Made by a program: the position numbers and the translations under genes | Notes under the pieces: generated by a model | Database searches by the model: none | Seen by the model: only the letters and a program-made list of their open reading frames with translations | What the model was told of the DNA's origin: nothing | Shown here: positions 46,010 through 55,522 of the stretch, piece by piece | How the letters are laid out: each line of letters begins with the position of its first letter | Numbering within the stretch: position 1 is the first letter of the stretch | Assembly: GCA_951804985.1 (NCBI GenBank) | Contig: OX638133.1 | Coordinates: forward strand, 35,241,963 to 35,305,962 | From: Dryomyza anilis | Taxonomy: Eukaryota > Arthropoda > Insecta > Diptera > Dryomyzidae | Direction: 5' to 3' | Length of the DNA stretch: 64,000 nucleotides

Positions 46010-48015
46010 ACACAGAAAAAAATATGCATCATATTGATGAATTCCGAACCACGATTCATTGTATTGAAGAACCTTTCATAATATTAATTAATAACGACAT
46101 CAATGTTATGAATGCGATCGTAAATATGATGAACACTTGGTAACTGTCGACAAAGTGTTCTTCAATATGATGAACTGTATGTGGAGAATACGTTTCATCA
46201 TATTAATGAACAAATACTTAAAATACGACATATATGTACATCATGTTGATGAAAATTCTTTGTATTGAATATTTATTTTTTCAATATAATATTCGATTTG
46301 ATGACTAAAATAACATATCTTTATTGAACATATCGTCATATTATTTAAAATAATTATAATCCACAATAAAAAAAAATCCCCTATTAAGGTAGACCATGTA
46401 AGTCATATAACTTATTGATTTATGGCAAAATAGTTATACTATAATCGATGTGACATAAAATAATGAATAAATCAATAATTAAAATAACTCATATCACATG
46501 TGGCGATTGTTATAGGGTAATTGGAACTTGGTATATGTATACAATGGATTACCGACAAATCTTCTACAGACAGTTCTTCCCTGAACATTTCTTTCCCTGG
46601 AACATTTCTTTCCGTATAATACTTTCCATGAAAATTATTGTTTGGGGAAGAATTGTCTGGAGAAGATATAGGATGAATTTCTTTCCGGACAATACCTTCG
46701 TTAGAACACTATTGCTCGGGAAGAAATTGTCTTTGGAAGTTATATTGTCTCGAGAATGAATTATCGCAGAAAAATGTCTCCGATGAAAATTCTAAAATTT
46801 TTACTGGAGACACTTTTTCCCGGAAAACATTTTTACGATAAAATTATTGTTCGTCGAAGATGTATTTTTCTGGAAAAAGAATTGTGAGAGTAAAATATAT
46901 ATTATTCGCGAAAATAATATTAGTCCGAGACAAAAATTCTCAAAACACTTCTTTCCTGACAATACTTTCGCAAGAACACTATTGTTCGGGATGAAATTTC
47001 CGGGGAATATCTATTGTCTCGAATGAATTGTCAGGGAAATAATGGCCGTGACGAAAATTCGACAATTCTTTTTCGAGACACTTCTTTTCAGACAATACTT
47101 TCGTGAGAAAACTATTGCTCAGGAAAAAAATGCCCGGGAAAGATGTATTGTCTCGAGGATGAATTGTCGGGGAAAAAAGCACGTGGCCTGAAAATTCGAC
47201 AATTCTTTTCGGACAATACTTTCGGGAAAAAATTATTATTCGGGAAGAAATTGACCGGGGAAAATGTGTTGACTCGAGGATGAATTGTCGAGGAAAAAAA
47301 TGTCCGCGACGAAAATTCGACAACTCTATCTCGAGACACTTCATTCCGGAAAACATTTTCGCGAGATATCCATTGTTCGAGAAGAAATTGTCTTCCCCGG
47401 ACAATTTCTTCTCGAACAATAGTCTTGAGGATGAATTGTCAAGGCAAAAATGTCTGTGATGAAAATTCGACAATTCTTTCTCAAGAGACTTCTTTCCGGA
47501 CAATACTTTCGCAAGAACACTATTGTACGGAAAGAAATTATCCGGGGAAGATGTATTGTCTCGAAAGTTTCTGGTCACACTTTGTTCAAGACTTTTTACC
47601 ACGCACAAACATTTTTACGATAAAATTATTCTTCGTGGTAGATGTATTTTTCTGGAGAAAGAATTGTGAGAGTAAAAATATATATTTCCCGAAAATAATA
47701 TTTGTCCGAGACAAAAATTCGACAACTCTTTCTCGATACACTCCCTTCCGGACAATACTTTCGGGAGAAAACTATTGTTCGGGGAGAAATTGTCCGGGAA
47801 AGATGTATTGTTTCGAGGATTAATTGTCGGGGAAAATGAAAATTCGACAATTCTTTCTCGAGACACTTTTTCCCGGACAACATTTTAACGATAAAATTAT
47901 TATTCGGGAAAGATGTATTTTTTGGAGTAAGAATTGTGGGAGTAAAAAAAAAATATTTTCCAAAAATAATAGTACGAATAAAAATTACCACAATATTATG
48001 AACAAATTCTCTGTA
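46010..48015. mobile_element. CACAGAAA-ended element, copy 3, with internal tandem array (extent inferred)
   Basis: The left 320 bp (ACACAGAAAAAAATATGCAT, GATTCATTGTATTGAAGAAC, GGTAACTGTCGACAAAGTGT) is the reverse complement of the right part of the 49.0-49.8 kb copy. The only matching right end on this side is TTATGAACAAATTCTCTGTA at about 48000-48015, which resembles the right end of copy 1 (TATGAACAAATTATTTTCTG). Between them lies a tandem array (46560-47960). If the right end is wrong, the element ends near 46330 and the array is independent. Confidence 0.45.
46560..47960. repeat. Tandem array, ~120-150-bp units
   Basis: Units contain GAAAATTCGACAATTCTTTC, then CGAGACACTTCTTTCCGG, ACAATACTTTCG.GAGAACAC, TATTGTTCGGGAAGAAATTG, TCCGGGGAAGATGTATTGTC and TCGAGGATGAATTGTCGGGG. 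The CGACAA.TCT landmark falls at about 47067, 47198, 47318, 47468, 47719 and 47846. Sub-blocks are mutually inverted (CCGGACAAT / ATTGTCCGG), so each unit can fold. Frames such as 46979-47608 on the minus strand are read-throughs of the array. Confidence 0.85.
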
Positions 48016-48049
48016 TATCGAAAATTTAATTTAGGGTTAAATAGACCCC

Positions 48050-48990
48050 AATAGCGCCTGGTCGTGTTAAGAGGTCAATTGAGAACACTTTTAGTGATTA
48101 TGTTAAGCGTGCACTCATGCACTCTTTCACCCATTGTTCACCTTTCCACCATCGATGATGAGTTTAATGTTGAGTGGCAACAACAGTAATCGTTCGCTTA
48201 CACGCCAGTCTAATAAAGAACTCGTAGAAATTTGTAATCATTGCAACATGTTGCTATGAATCTAATTGAATCGCGAATGCATCTAAATTGGATTAATTGC
48301 CTATGTCTCTGTCCGTCCTTCCATTAGACCGATTTACTAGGTAGGTGCGCCATACTATTTTTAGGATTAACAGTCGCACTAAATACCCTGAATGCTGGCA
48401 ACATTGTTTTAAATGGAATTTTATGCTTTTGATGTTGTTAATGTCATCGATATTTGTCTGTCTCTCTACACCACACTAGTTTGCGATATTTTCACTTACT
48501 TTTCTAATTAATTCCATTTCAATTTGTCAAAGCATTTTTTTGTTGTTGTTACTATTGTTGATTTTGTTACTATGTATTATCGCTGTTGCTGCTTTTGCCA
48601 TGTTGATTTTATGGTAAATTTTCCAACTTTTCCTACTTGTTGTAAGCATTATTGTTCTCTTTCTGCTTTATCCTTAGTAATAATAGTCTTCATTGTTGAC
48701 TTGTCTGCAATTTAAAAAAAAAAGTTATATGCAACTTTTTAAAGTTTATTATAAAAGTTTTTAACTTTAAGCAGCTTAGGAGGTATTTTTTTTTATTTCG
48801 AAACAATAAAATATCAACTTCAAATTGGTTTTACATAGATCGAACCTCTTTTTGTTTTTATACATTCAGAAAATTTATATTTTGTTATCTATAATAATGA
48901 AATACATTTTTACACATCTTTTCTAAAATGTTCACATTCGGTGATCAGAATAAATCATATCATATTGGTTTACAGTCAAGAGGGTTAACG
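48050..48990. other. Higher-complexity island then AT-rich sequence
   Basis: 48060-48700 does not resemble other repeats here and contains (GTT/ATT)n stretches. The frame at 48524-48715 is low complexity. No gene recognised. Confidence 0.4.
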
Positions 48991-49007
48991 AATTGTATTT
49001 AAAGGTG

Positions 49008-49816
49008 CACAGAAAAAAAATTCTTCAATATGATGAATTTATTCATAAATATTATGAATTATGAATTTTTTCACCAACAACCAGAATCATTATATTGATA
49101 CCACCGTTCATTAAATGACATATTAATGCATGCATTCATTATATATATGAACAAAATATTCAATACAAAATGAATCGTCATATTGATGAATTTGTTCATA
49201 ATATTTTTTCAAAACAATTTTTTTTTTTTAAATAATTCAAAAAAAAAGTGTTGCAAAAATTGTATTTAAAAAATAACAGTAAAAAAAATACAAACAAAAA
49301 TTTCAGACAAAAAAAATTGTTCCCGAAAAACAAATTTATCAAAAAAAAAAAAATCGAAAAAAAAAATTGTTCTTAAAAAAAAATATAACATTTTATTAAT
49401 AAAAAGTTCTAATTTTAATAAATATATTATAAAACATTTTACTAATTTATGCACATCGAACAAGCTTTAAGACATAACACACTAGAACTACTTGAGAACT
49501 GAGAAGTACGGCAAAAAAATGAACAAAAAAAAAATTTTGATAGAAATTTGGTTTAATGAACAGCGTTCTTCAATATGATGTACATTTATGTTGTATGTTA
49601 TGTATTTGTTCAATAATATGATGAAACGTATTCTTCACATACAGTTCATCATATTGAAGAACACTTTTTCGACAGTTACCAAGCGTTCTTCATATTAATG
49701 AAAGCATTCATAACATTGATGGCGTTAGTCATTAATATTATGAATTGTTCTTCAATACAATGCATCATAGTTTAAAGAACGGAATTCATCAATATGATGT
49801 ACATTTTTTTTCTGTG
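49008..49816. mobile_element. CACAGAAA-ended MITE family, copy 4 (809 bp)
   Basis: CACAGAAAAAAAATTCTTCA to AATATGATGTACATTTTTTTTCTGTG. Its right 260 bp is the inverted counterpart of the left part of copy 3. It has many TTCAATATGATGAA / TTCATCATATTGAA palindromic pairs. The middle (49200-49520) is an A-rich tract. Confidence 0.8.
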
Positions 49817-49910
49817 ACCCATTAAAATTCATTTATTGATTTTTTTATATGATGCCAGAATGTTATGCAATATATTAGCGCTGTAGAAATAATAATAAAT
49901 AATAAGAAGT

Positions 49911-50189
49911 AGCCGCGGTAGCTCAGTGGTTCAAGACTGGACTGGGGCTAACAACATCTTTTCATAGAAACATTTTCTATACCGCGCTACCTCTCGTCAG
50001 TAAATGGCAAACCTACGAGGGTAAAACCATTGCCTATGAAAAGCTCTCACACGCCGTTCGTATTCGGCAATAAACTGTAGGTCCCACCACTTTGAGTACA
50101 AATATAACACGCACAGCTCAAAATGGTGAGAGAGCTCGGCCGAAGTTCTATACAGGACTGTAGCGCTAAACTATTATTATTATTATTGG
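49911..50189 (+). mobile_element. tRNA-derived SINE, copy 2
   Basis: Begins AGCCGCGGTAGCTCAGTGGT, then jumps to TCAAGACTGGACTGGGGCTA, so ~40 bp of the tRNA-like head including the region before the B box is deleted relative to copy 1. The body and (ATT)n tail are intact. Confidence 0.9.
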
Positions 50190-50329
50190 CTGAGTACCAA
50201 TAATAAAAAAAAAATTGAGTATACCACTCGATTTTACACGGAATTTTCTTTAAGAATCTCTAATTTCCAGATATCTATTTTTATTAGTGTAGACGTGGTA
50301 TTACAAAAACTTCCATGCGCACCATTTTT

Positions 50330-50680
50330 TCCCAACGTGCGGCATCGGAACCGTTTAAATTTTTGTAACCGGAATCGGAATCGTTATTAAAAAATGTGAG
50401 GAACCGGAATCAGAACCCATATCTTTTTTGGAACGGAAATCAGAACCTGAATCGTTATTTTAAAAATTTTGTTACCAGATCGTGAACCGATATTTCAAAG
50501 AGTTTCAGTCCCCGTCAAGGACCGCAATGACCCTGAACAATTTCGCTTTTTGTAATCGGAACCGTTATTCAAAAATGGTGTGGAACTGGAATCAGACCAC
50601 AAATAATATTTTTTATTGAAACAGAAATCAGTAAAATCTCAGAACCGATATTCCAATGGGGTTTAGTTCTTCATTTCGAT
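50330..50680. repeat. GGAACCGGAATC-type degenerate repeats
   Basis: Repeated motifs of the form ACCGGAATCGGAATCGTTAT, GAACCGGAATCAGAACC and GAACCGATATTCCAA recall the subterminal CCGAAACC arrays of the hAT-like element at 33476-34704. No ends found. The next 400 bp is AT-rich. Confidence 0.5.
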
Positions 50681-51119
50681 TTAAAGTAAAAATAACGTGG
50701 AGTAACATGGGGTAATATGGGAAATTCTAATTTGTTGACATGTTTTTGCACTTAGAACAATTAAAACAATTGTCAAGTGCTTCCTAATATGGCTTCAACT
50801 TTTTCAGCTATGGTTATTATCAAATTTATACCTTTTTATTGCATTTCGAGAATAAGTGAAAAACCATGTTTTGAATGTTTTTGAGAGTGGTGTTGTTTAA
50901 TATCAAAAAGTGTGTTTTTTTTTTTTTTTTTAATTATGAAGGTATGTTTAAAATTATCGGATGTTCTATATCTTTTGAAATGACAAATTAGTTTTTGCAT
51001 TACTATATTTTAAGGTCGACTAAAAACAAACAACATTAAAAGAAAATATAATATATATAAAACAGTCAGTCAGAGTATATAAAAAAATAAAAAATAATTA
51101 AAAAAAAAAATTTTTGTTT

Positions 51120-51305
51120 GTTATGAATTGGAGTTAACAGCAAATCATTTGTTAACACAGCTAAATTTGTATGTTCTAATAGCAAAAGTTTGCTGAAATA
51201 GCAACCTGTTGTTTGCTGCTTTAGCAAAATCCCGCGCTTTTCTCATTCTAGCAAACTGGTTTGCTATTTTGGCAACATTTTTTGCTACTGTTGCAGACTT
51301 TTTAT
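51120..51305. repeat. TAGCAAA/TTTGCTA cluster
   Basis: TTTGCT and AGCAAA occur at least ten times in both orientations, for example TAGCAAAAGTTTGCTGAAAT and CTAGCAAACTGGTTTGCTAT, making short palindromes. Confidence 0.65.
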
Positions 51306-51659
51306 TGTATTAATAAAGTACGTAAAGTATTAATAAATCCACTTGTATATAACATGTTATGGATATAATACAAAACTATGTCCAATTATTTTTAACAAAT
51401 GATAAATTCAAATTTACAAAATTAACAAACGAAAAATTATTAAAAATGCAAAAATTTTATAATTTATTTATAACGTTGGTTTTTATATATTTTTTAAACC
51501 TTTTTCATAAATATTAAAATTCATAAATTGTAACAATATTTTTATATTTACTAAAGTCCACTTCATTTCTGTAGTTTTCAGATTATCTGATAAATGTTTT
51601 TTTAGTTTTTTTTTTTTTGGTTGGTTGGTTTGGACTCACATATTACAAAAAACAAAATC
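51306..51659. other. AT-rich spacer
   Basis: No structure seen apart from poly-T tracts near 51598-51620. Confidence 0.5.
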
Positions 51660-52700
51660 ATATAATATGCGACAAGGCGCCTCACAACATAAACCGCAAC
51701 AGCATGAAAAACGATTTAATCCCGTGTTTCATACATTTTTAATGAGCTGCTGCTGCTGTTGCGAATGCCGTTGCCAATAATCACAAAAACAACAACAAAC
51801 AAAGTGACATTAAATACAGCAACAATAAATAAAACAACAACACTGCAACCAGACAGCAACAACATAATGTCAACCTCGGCAACATTGTTGATACAGTTGC
51901 GGTGGCGGCGGCAACGACTGCTGTTTTGCTGCTGTCTCAAAGGATAACCAACAGCATAAGCAACAAGGCGCCAGATTCCTGCTGATGATGCTGTCCATAC
52001 CAAGGGTGGCAATCTTCATCACATCACGTACGCGTCTACAACAAAAAGACGCGCGCGCAACAACGAAGAAGCCGTCGTCGAATGCCACAAAAACACCAAA
52101 CATGTCGCGCAGCCGGAGCAGCCGAAAGTATGCGCGGAACGTGCCAAGAAATCCAAGTGTCCAAGTGTCCAAGCGACACTGACTGCTGGCTGGCTGAAGC
52201 TGTCCAGCTGTGTAGCCACTTGCGGATGCTGCCTGCTGAAAGTTCATCACAAATAATTAACTAAATGCAGGGCAACTCAAGAAAAAGCAGTCACCGGAAT
52301 TCCACATATGGCCATGTGCCTCTATTTATGGCAAAACAAATTGAGCTGCAATTCATCAGCGCGCAAAGACAGATTAGAGACAGAAACAAACTTGGCATTG
52401 ACCTCAGTGTTCACACGTTTTCACTAAATTGAAATTAACTGGAACTGGTGGGTGTTGATTAATTGTCCAACTTCCAAGTAATGCTAGATAGAAACAATCC
52501 ATCATTAAAATAATATTACAAACATGAATTGTAACTATTTGTTATCTTTTCAAAGTTGTCTTTTGCCATTTTTTCATTACCATGCATTCTGGTGTTATGC
52601 AATTGAAATGAAAATCAGGTTCTCATCATCGGCCCATGCGTTGTGTCTTGTGCCACGCACTTTTCCGGCAATGTGCTAACCTGTACTCGTAGCAAGTGAT
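51660..52700. other. Less AT-rich island with CAA/CAG repeats, no gene assigned
   Basis: Apart from the copia coding region, this is the least AT-rich stretch of the window. It has (CAA)n, (GCT)n and (GGC)n runs at 51740-51930, CGCGCGC at 52050, and a 10-bp direct repeat (AAGTGTCC)n at 52154-52172. Overlapping frames on both strands (51759-51947, 51985-52182, 51870-52250 minus) have no recognisable domain. It could be an exon/UTR or regulatory island of a host gene, but I cannot support a specific call. Confidence 0.35.
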
Positions 52701-53339
52701 GGAAATAAATCCAGAGCCAATTGGCAAATACCCTACATTCTAATTATAAATAGTTCTATTAATATGTCGAAGATAAAAATGAACACAATCGACTTTAATT
52801 TAAGATATGGTAACATATTAGTTAGATAACACAACACAACAAAATGAGAAAAAAATTTGCGCAGTAAATTCCATTATTTTTGTATTATTCGAAATGACTC
52901 GCAGAATTTGAGTATATGAATTAAAAAATGTTCTACGGATAGGTTTACGAGATTTCGGGCAATAACTTTTGACTGAGCTTTCAAAAAGGTGGTCACATAT
53001 ATTTGTAAATATCTCGCGTTTAATAAAACTCAATTGTTATATCGAATGAACGATAATTAAATATTCAATAAACATTTATTACAATAGTTTGGAATTGGTT
53101 TACTGGTTTAAGAAAACTCTACAGAAGAACTCGAAAATGGAAATTTTGTCGACCAAAATTATATTAAAAAATGCATTTAAAAAAAGGCGAAAAATTGAAA
53201 GCGCAAGATGATGCACAGTTTGTAATAATGCAAAACTTGCCTGTACATTTTTTAAGAAAACGATGTAAAAATAAAAGAAATCTATGGATAAGTTTTGCGA
53301 ACAGAAAAAATCATGTGATTGCATTTCAATTGGGTATTA

Positions 53340-53565
53340 ACTAAAAAAAATCGCATACCCATGGGTAACAAGTTATATAATATAAGTAAGGATATTTTAG
53401 CGCCTCTTAGTAGGCGTGACTGGTATGAAAAGTATATATTTTCTTGGTCAACATCACTTTCCGAGTCGATTAAATATGACCGTCTGTCTGTCCGTCTATA
53501 CACGATAACTTTAAAACTGCTATTCCGAATGATGTAAAATTTATTTTCAATATATTTTAGTAGAA
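53340..53565 (+). mobile_element. mini-me-type element, partial
   Basis: GCCTCTTAGTAGGCGTGACT, GTATGAAAAGTATATATTTT, TTGGTCAACATCACTTTCCG (core variant) and GTCTGTCTGTCCGTC follow the family order. Ends not found. Confidence 0.6.
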
Positions 53566-53961
53566 TAGTAATTCAAGGTTCGAAAATTAGTCGATTTGGT
53601 CAACGTAATCTACTACATCCACTACGAAATATGGGTTTACTTTTTAGGATCTCATATCTCGTTAAGTATTAAAGATAAAGTTATAAAATTTAAAATTTAT
53701 TACAAGCAATCTTCTATAAATAGGTGCTCAAAAAATAATCGTGATCTGCTCACATTTTTTATTTTTTATTGTTATGCCTATTTGTATAGCACTCAATTAT
53801 ATTGCTTTCACATAACTTTTTTAATCCTCAAATGTTACCCATATATTTTTGTCATTTATAGCTCAATTTCTTCGAAAGAGTGTAGACTAATTTTGAAAAA
53901 TTAAAATTTGTGTATCATCTTACTTTCTCGATTTTTTTTCCATTTTTTTAAATTAATTTTT

Positions 53962-54641
53962 ATACCCTACACCTATGAGGTACAGGGTATATTAACTTTG
54001 TGCATATATTGTAACGCCCCTTAGGAGGCGTGTCCGGTATGGATAAGTATATATATTCTTGATCAGCATCACTACCCGAGTCCGTTTAGCCTTGTCCGTC
54101 TGTCTGTCTGTCCGTCTTGCTGTCTTGCTCTCCGAATACAGAATAACTTGAGAAATACTGATCAGAATGCGATGAAATTTCGTCTCAATATATTTTATCC
54201 AAAAGTAGGAAATGAGTTTGAAAATGAGCCAAATCAGTCAACGGACACGCCCACCTCCCATACAAGTCACTTTTATATAACTCTTTAGGAACTAATAACT
54301 CGAAAAGTATTCAAGATATAGTTATAAAATTTAAAACTTATTGTTATAATTCATCTAAAAATATGTGGTCCAAAAATGGGCGTAATCCGCCCACTTTTTT
54401 TTTCATTATTTCCCGGGTTTTCATAGTGGAAATTTGATCCGTAAATTATTAAAATCAAATCTATGAAATATTAGCCTTTCAAAATTTTAAATATAGTTTT
54501 TTTTAGTTTTTTATACTTTATATAATTTTTTTAATTTATGGGGATATAAGACGTAAATTTCTGATATATGAATAATATTCTGAGGGTTAATATCCCCACC
54601 AAAGGTGTAGGGTATTCCATAGTCGGGCCCGACCGACTATA
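53962..54641 (+). mobile_element. mini-me-type element, second subfamily, complete
   Basis: Starts ATACCCTACACCTATGAGGT, has GCCCCTTAGGAGGCGTGTCC, (TA)n, TTGATCAGCATCACTACCCG, (GTCT/GTCC)n, and ends GGTGTAGGGTAT (54604-54615) followed by the hairpin ATAGTCGGGCCCGACCGACTAT-like palindrome. It differs from the 15 kb copy in the body, so there are at least two subfamilies. Confidence 0.8.
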
Positions 54642-55114
54642 AAAATCCGCCACATGTGACCGAACTTACCCATGTGACCTAACTTTCCCAACTCGTTTCT
54701 TAAATTTTTGTTGAAAAAAAATGTTTTTTCAAGTTCTTCTTTCGAGTTCTCTTAAACTAATGAACCAATTAAAAAATTTTCTAATAAATTTTTATTCGAC
54801 ATTCAATTAACTTTCATTTTATATAACACTTGATCACATATGTTAGAACGCGAGATATTTGCAAATATAGGCGACCACCTTTACGAAAGCTCGTTCCAAA
54901 AGTTATTGGCCCATATTTTGTAAACCTATCCAAAGAAACATTATTAAACCATATTTTCGGAATAAGGGCTTCTTTTTACATAATACAAAAATAACCTTGA
55001 CTGCTGCGCAGAATGGCTGTTGTGTAGTGTTATTGATTTAATAGTATACAAAAAATAAATCTTTTCATATAAATTCAATGTTAATGTCATGGTTTTTTCT
55101 AGTATTTAATGGTA

Positions 55115-55161
55115 TTTTCCGATTAAAATAATAAGGATAAATTATTATTTTAATCGGAAAA
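55115..55161. repeat. Perfect 20-bp stem, 7-nt loop hairpin
   Basis: TTTTCCGATTAAAATAATAA, loop GGATAAA, then TTATTATTTTAATCGGAAAA. It lies in unique-looking AT-rich sequence between the inverted-repeat structure and the copia element. No function assigned. Confidence 0.85.
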
Positions 55162-55322
55162 GACACTAAGAAAACAAAGATGATTATCAGAAATACCACA
55201 GCCCTAAATATCAAGTTATTTACAAATTATTTAGATCGTCTTTGAGACAACCATCTCTCAAACATCCGTCAAATACGATAAATATTGCTAGCAACCATCT
55301 TTTAAATTTACGATTATGTATA

Positions 55323-55327
55323 GCAAC
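55323..55327. other. Copia element target-site duplication, left
   Basis: GCAAC immediately left of the 5' LTR, matched by GCAAC at 59619-59623 right of the 3' LTR. Could be 6 bp (AGCAAC) if the LTR is taken as 180 bp, because the LTR's last base is also A. Confidence 0.9.
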
Positions 55328-55508
55328 TGTTAAATATATTCAAACTACTTGTTAAAAAATACTTTGTTAATTATTATTCAAATTTAAACATCTATGTTAT
55401 GAAAAAATATTGACATTTAATTTATATAGAACATATTTTTTCACTTCAAATAAAATATTTAATCTAGAAAGTTTAAATTTGGTTTTGCTTCATAATAATC
55501 CGTCAAGA
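55328..55508 (+). repeat. Copia element 5' LTR, 181 bp
   Basis: Starts TGTTAAATATATTCAAACTA and ends TAATCCGTCAAGA. By eye it is identical along its whole length to the 3' LTR at 59438-59618, which points to a recent insertion. It contains AATAAA-like signals (around 55449). It does not end in the usual CA. Confidence 0.93.
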
Positions 55509-55522
55509 GGTTATGGGCCCAG
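55509..55522 (+). promoter_or_regulatory. Copia primer-binding site (initiator tRNA-Met internal half)
   Basis: GGTTATGGGCCCAG directly after the 5' LTR is complementary to the anticodon-side internal region of insect initiator tRNA-Met (..CTGGGCCCATAACC..), as in Drosophila copia, where a tRNA half-molecule primes reverse transcription. The ORF's first ATG (55513) falls inside this site. Confidence 0.88.

Larger units (their letters stand above)
52880..54985. repeat. Large inverted-repeat structure enclosing mini-me copies
   Basis: The left arm 52880-53130 and right arm ~54725-54985 are imperfect inverses: GGATAGGTTTACGAGATTTC / TTTGTAAACCTATCC, AATAACTTTTG / CCAAAAGTTATT, AATATCTCGCGTT / AACGCGAGATATT, and a GTTTAAGA.AACTC...GAAGAACT / inverse segment. 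The ~1.6 kb between contains two mini-me-type copies. Related fragments lie at 15210 and 25160. Confidence 0.7.

Noticed and set aside
46979..47608. 209-codon frame on the minus strand
   Set aside because: Reads through the ~130-bp tandem array; residues repeat with the array and no domain is recognisable.
47425..47823. 132-codon plus-strand frame
   Set aside because: Overlaps other frames in the same tandem array, so it is a repeat artefact.
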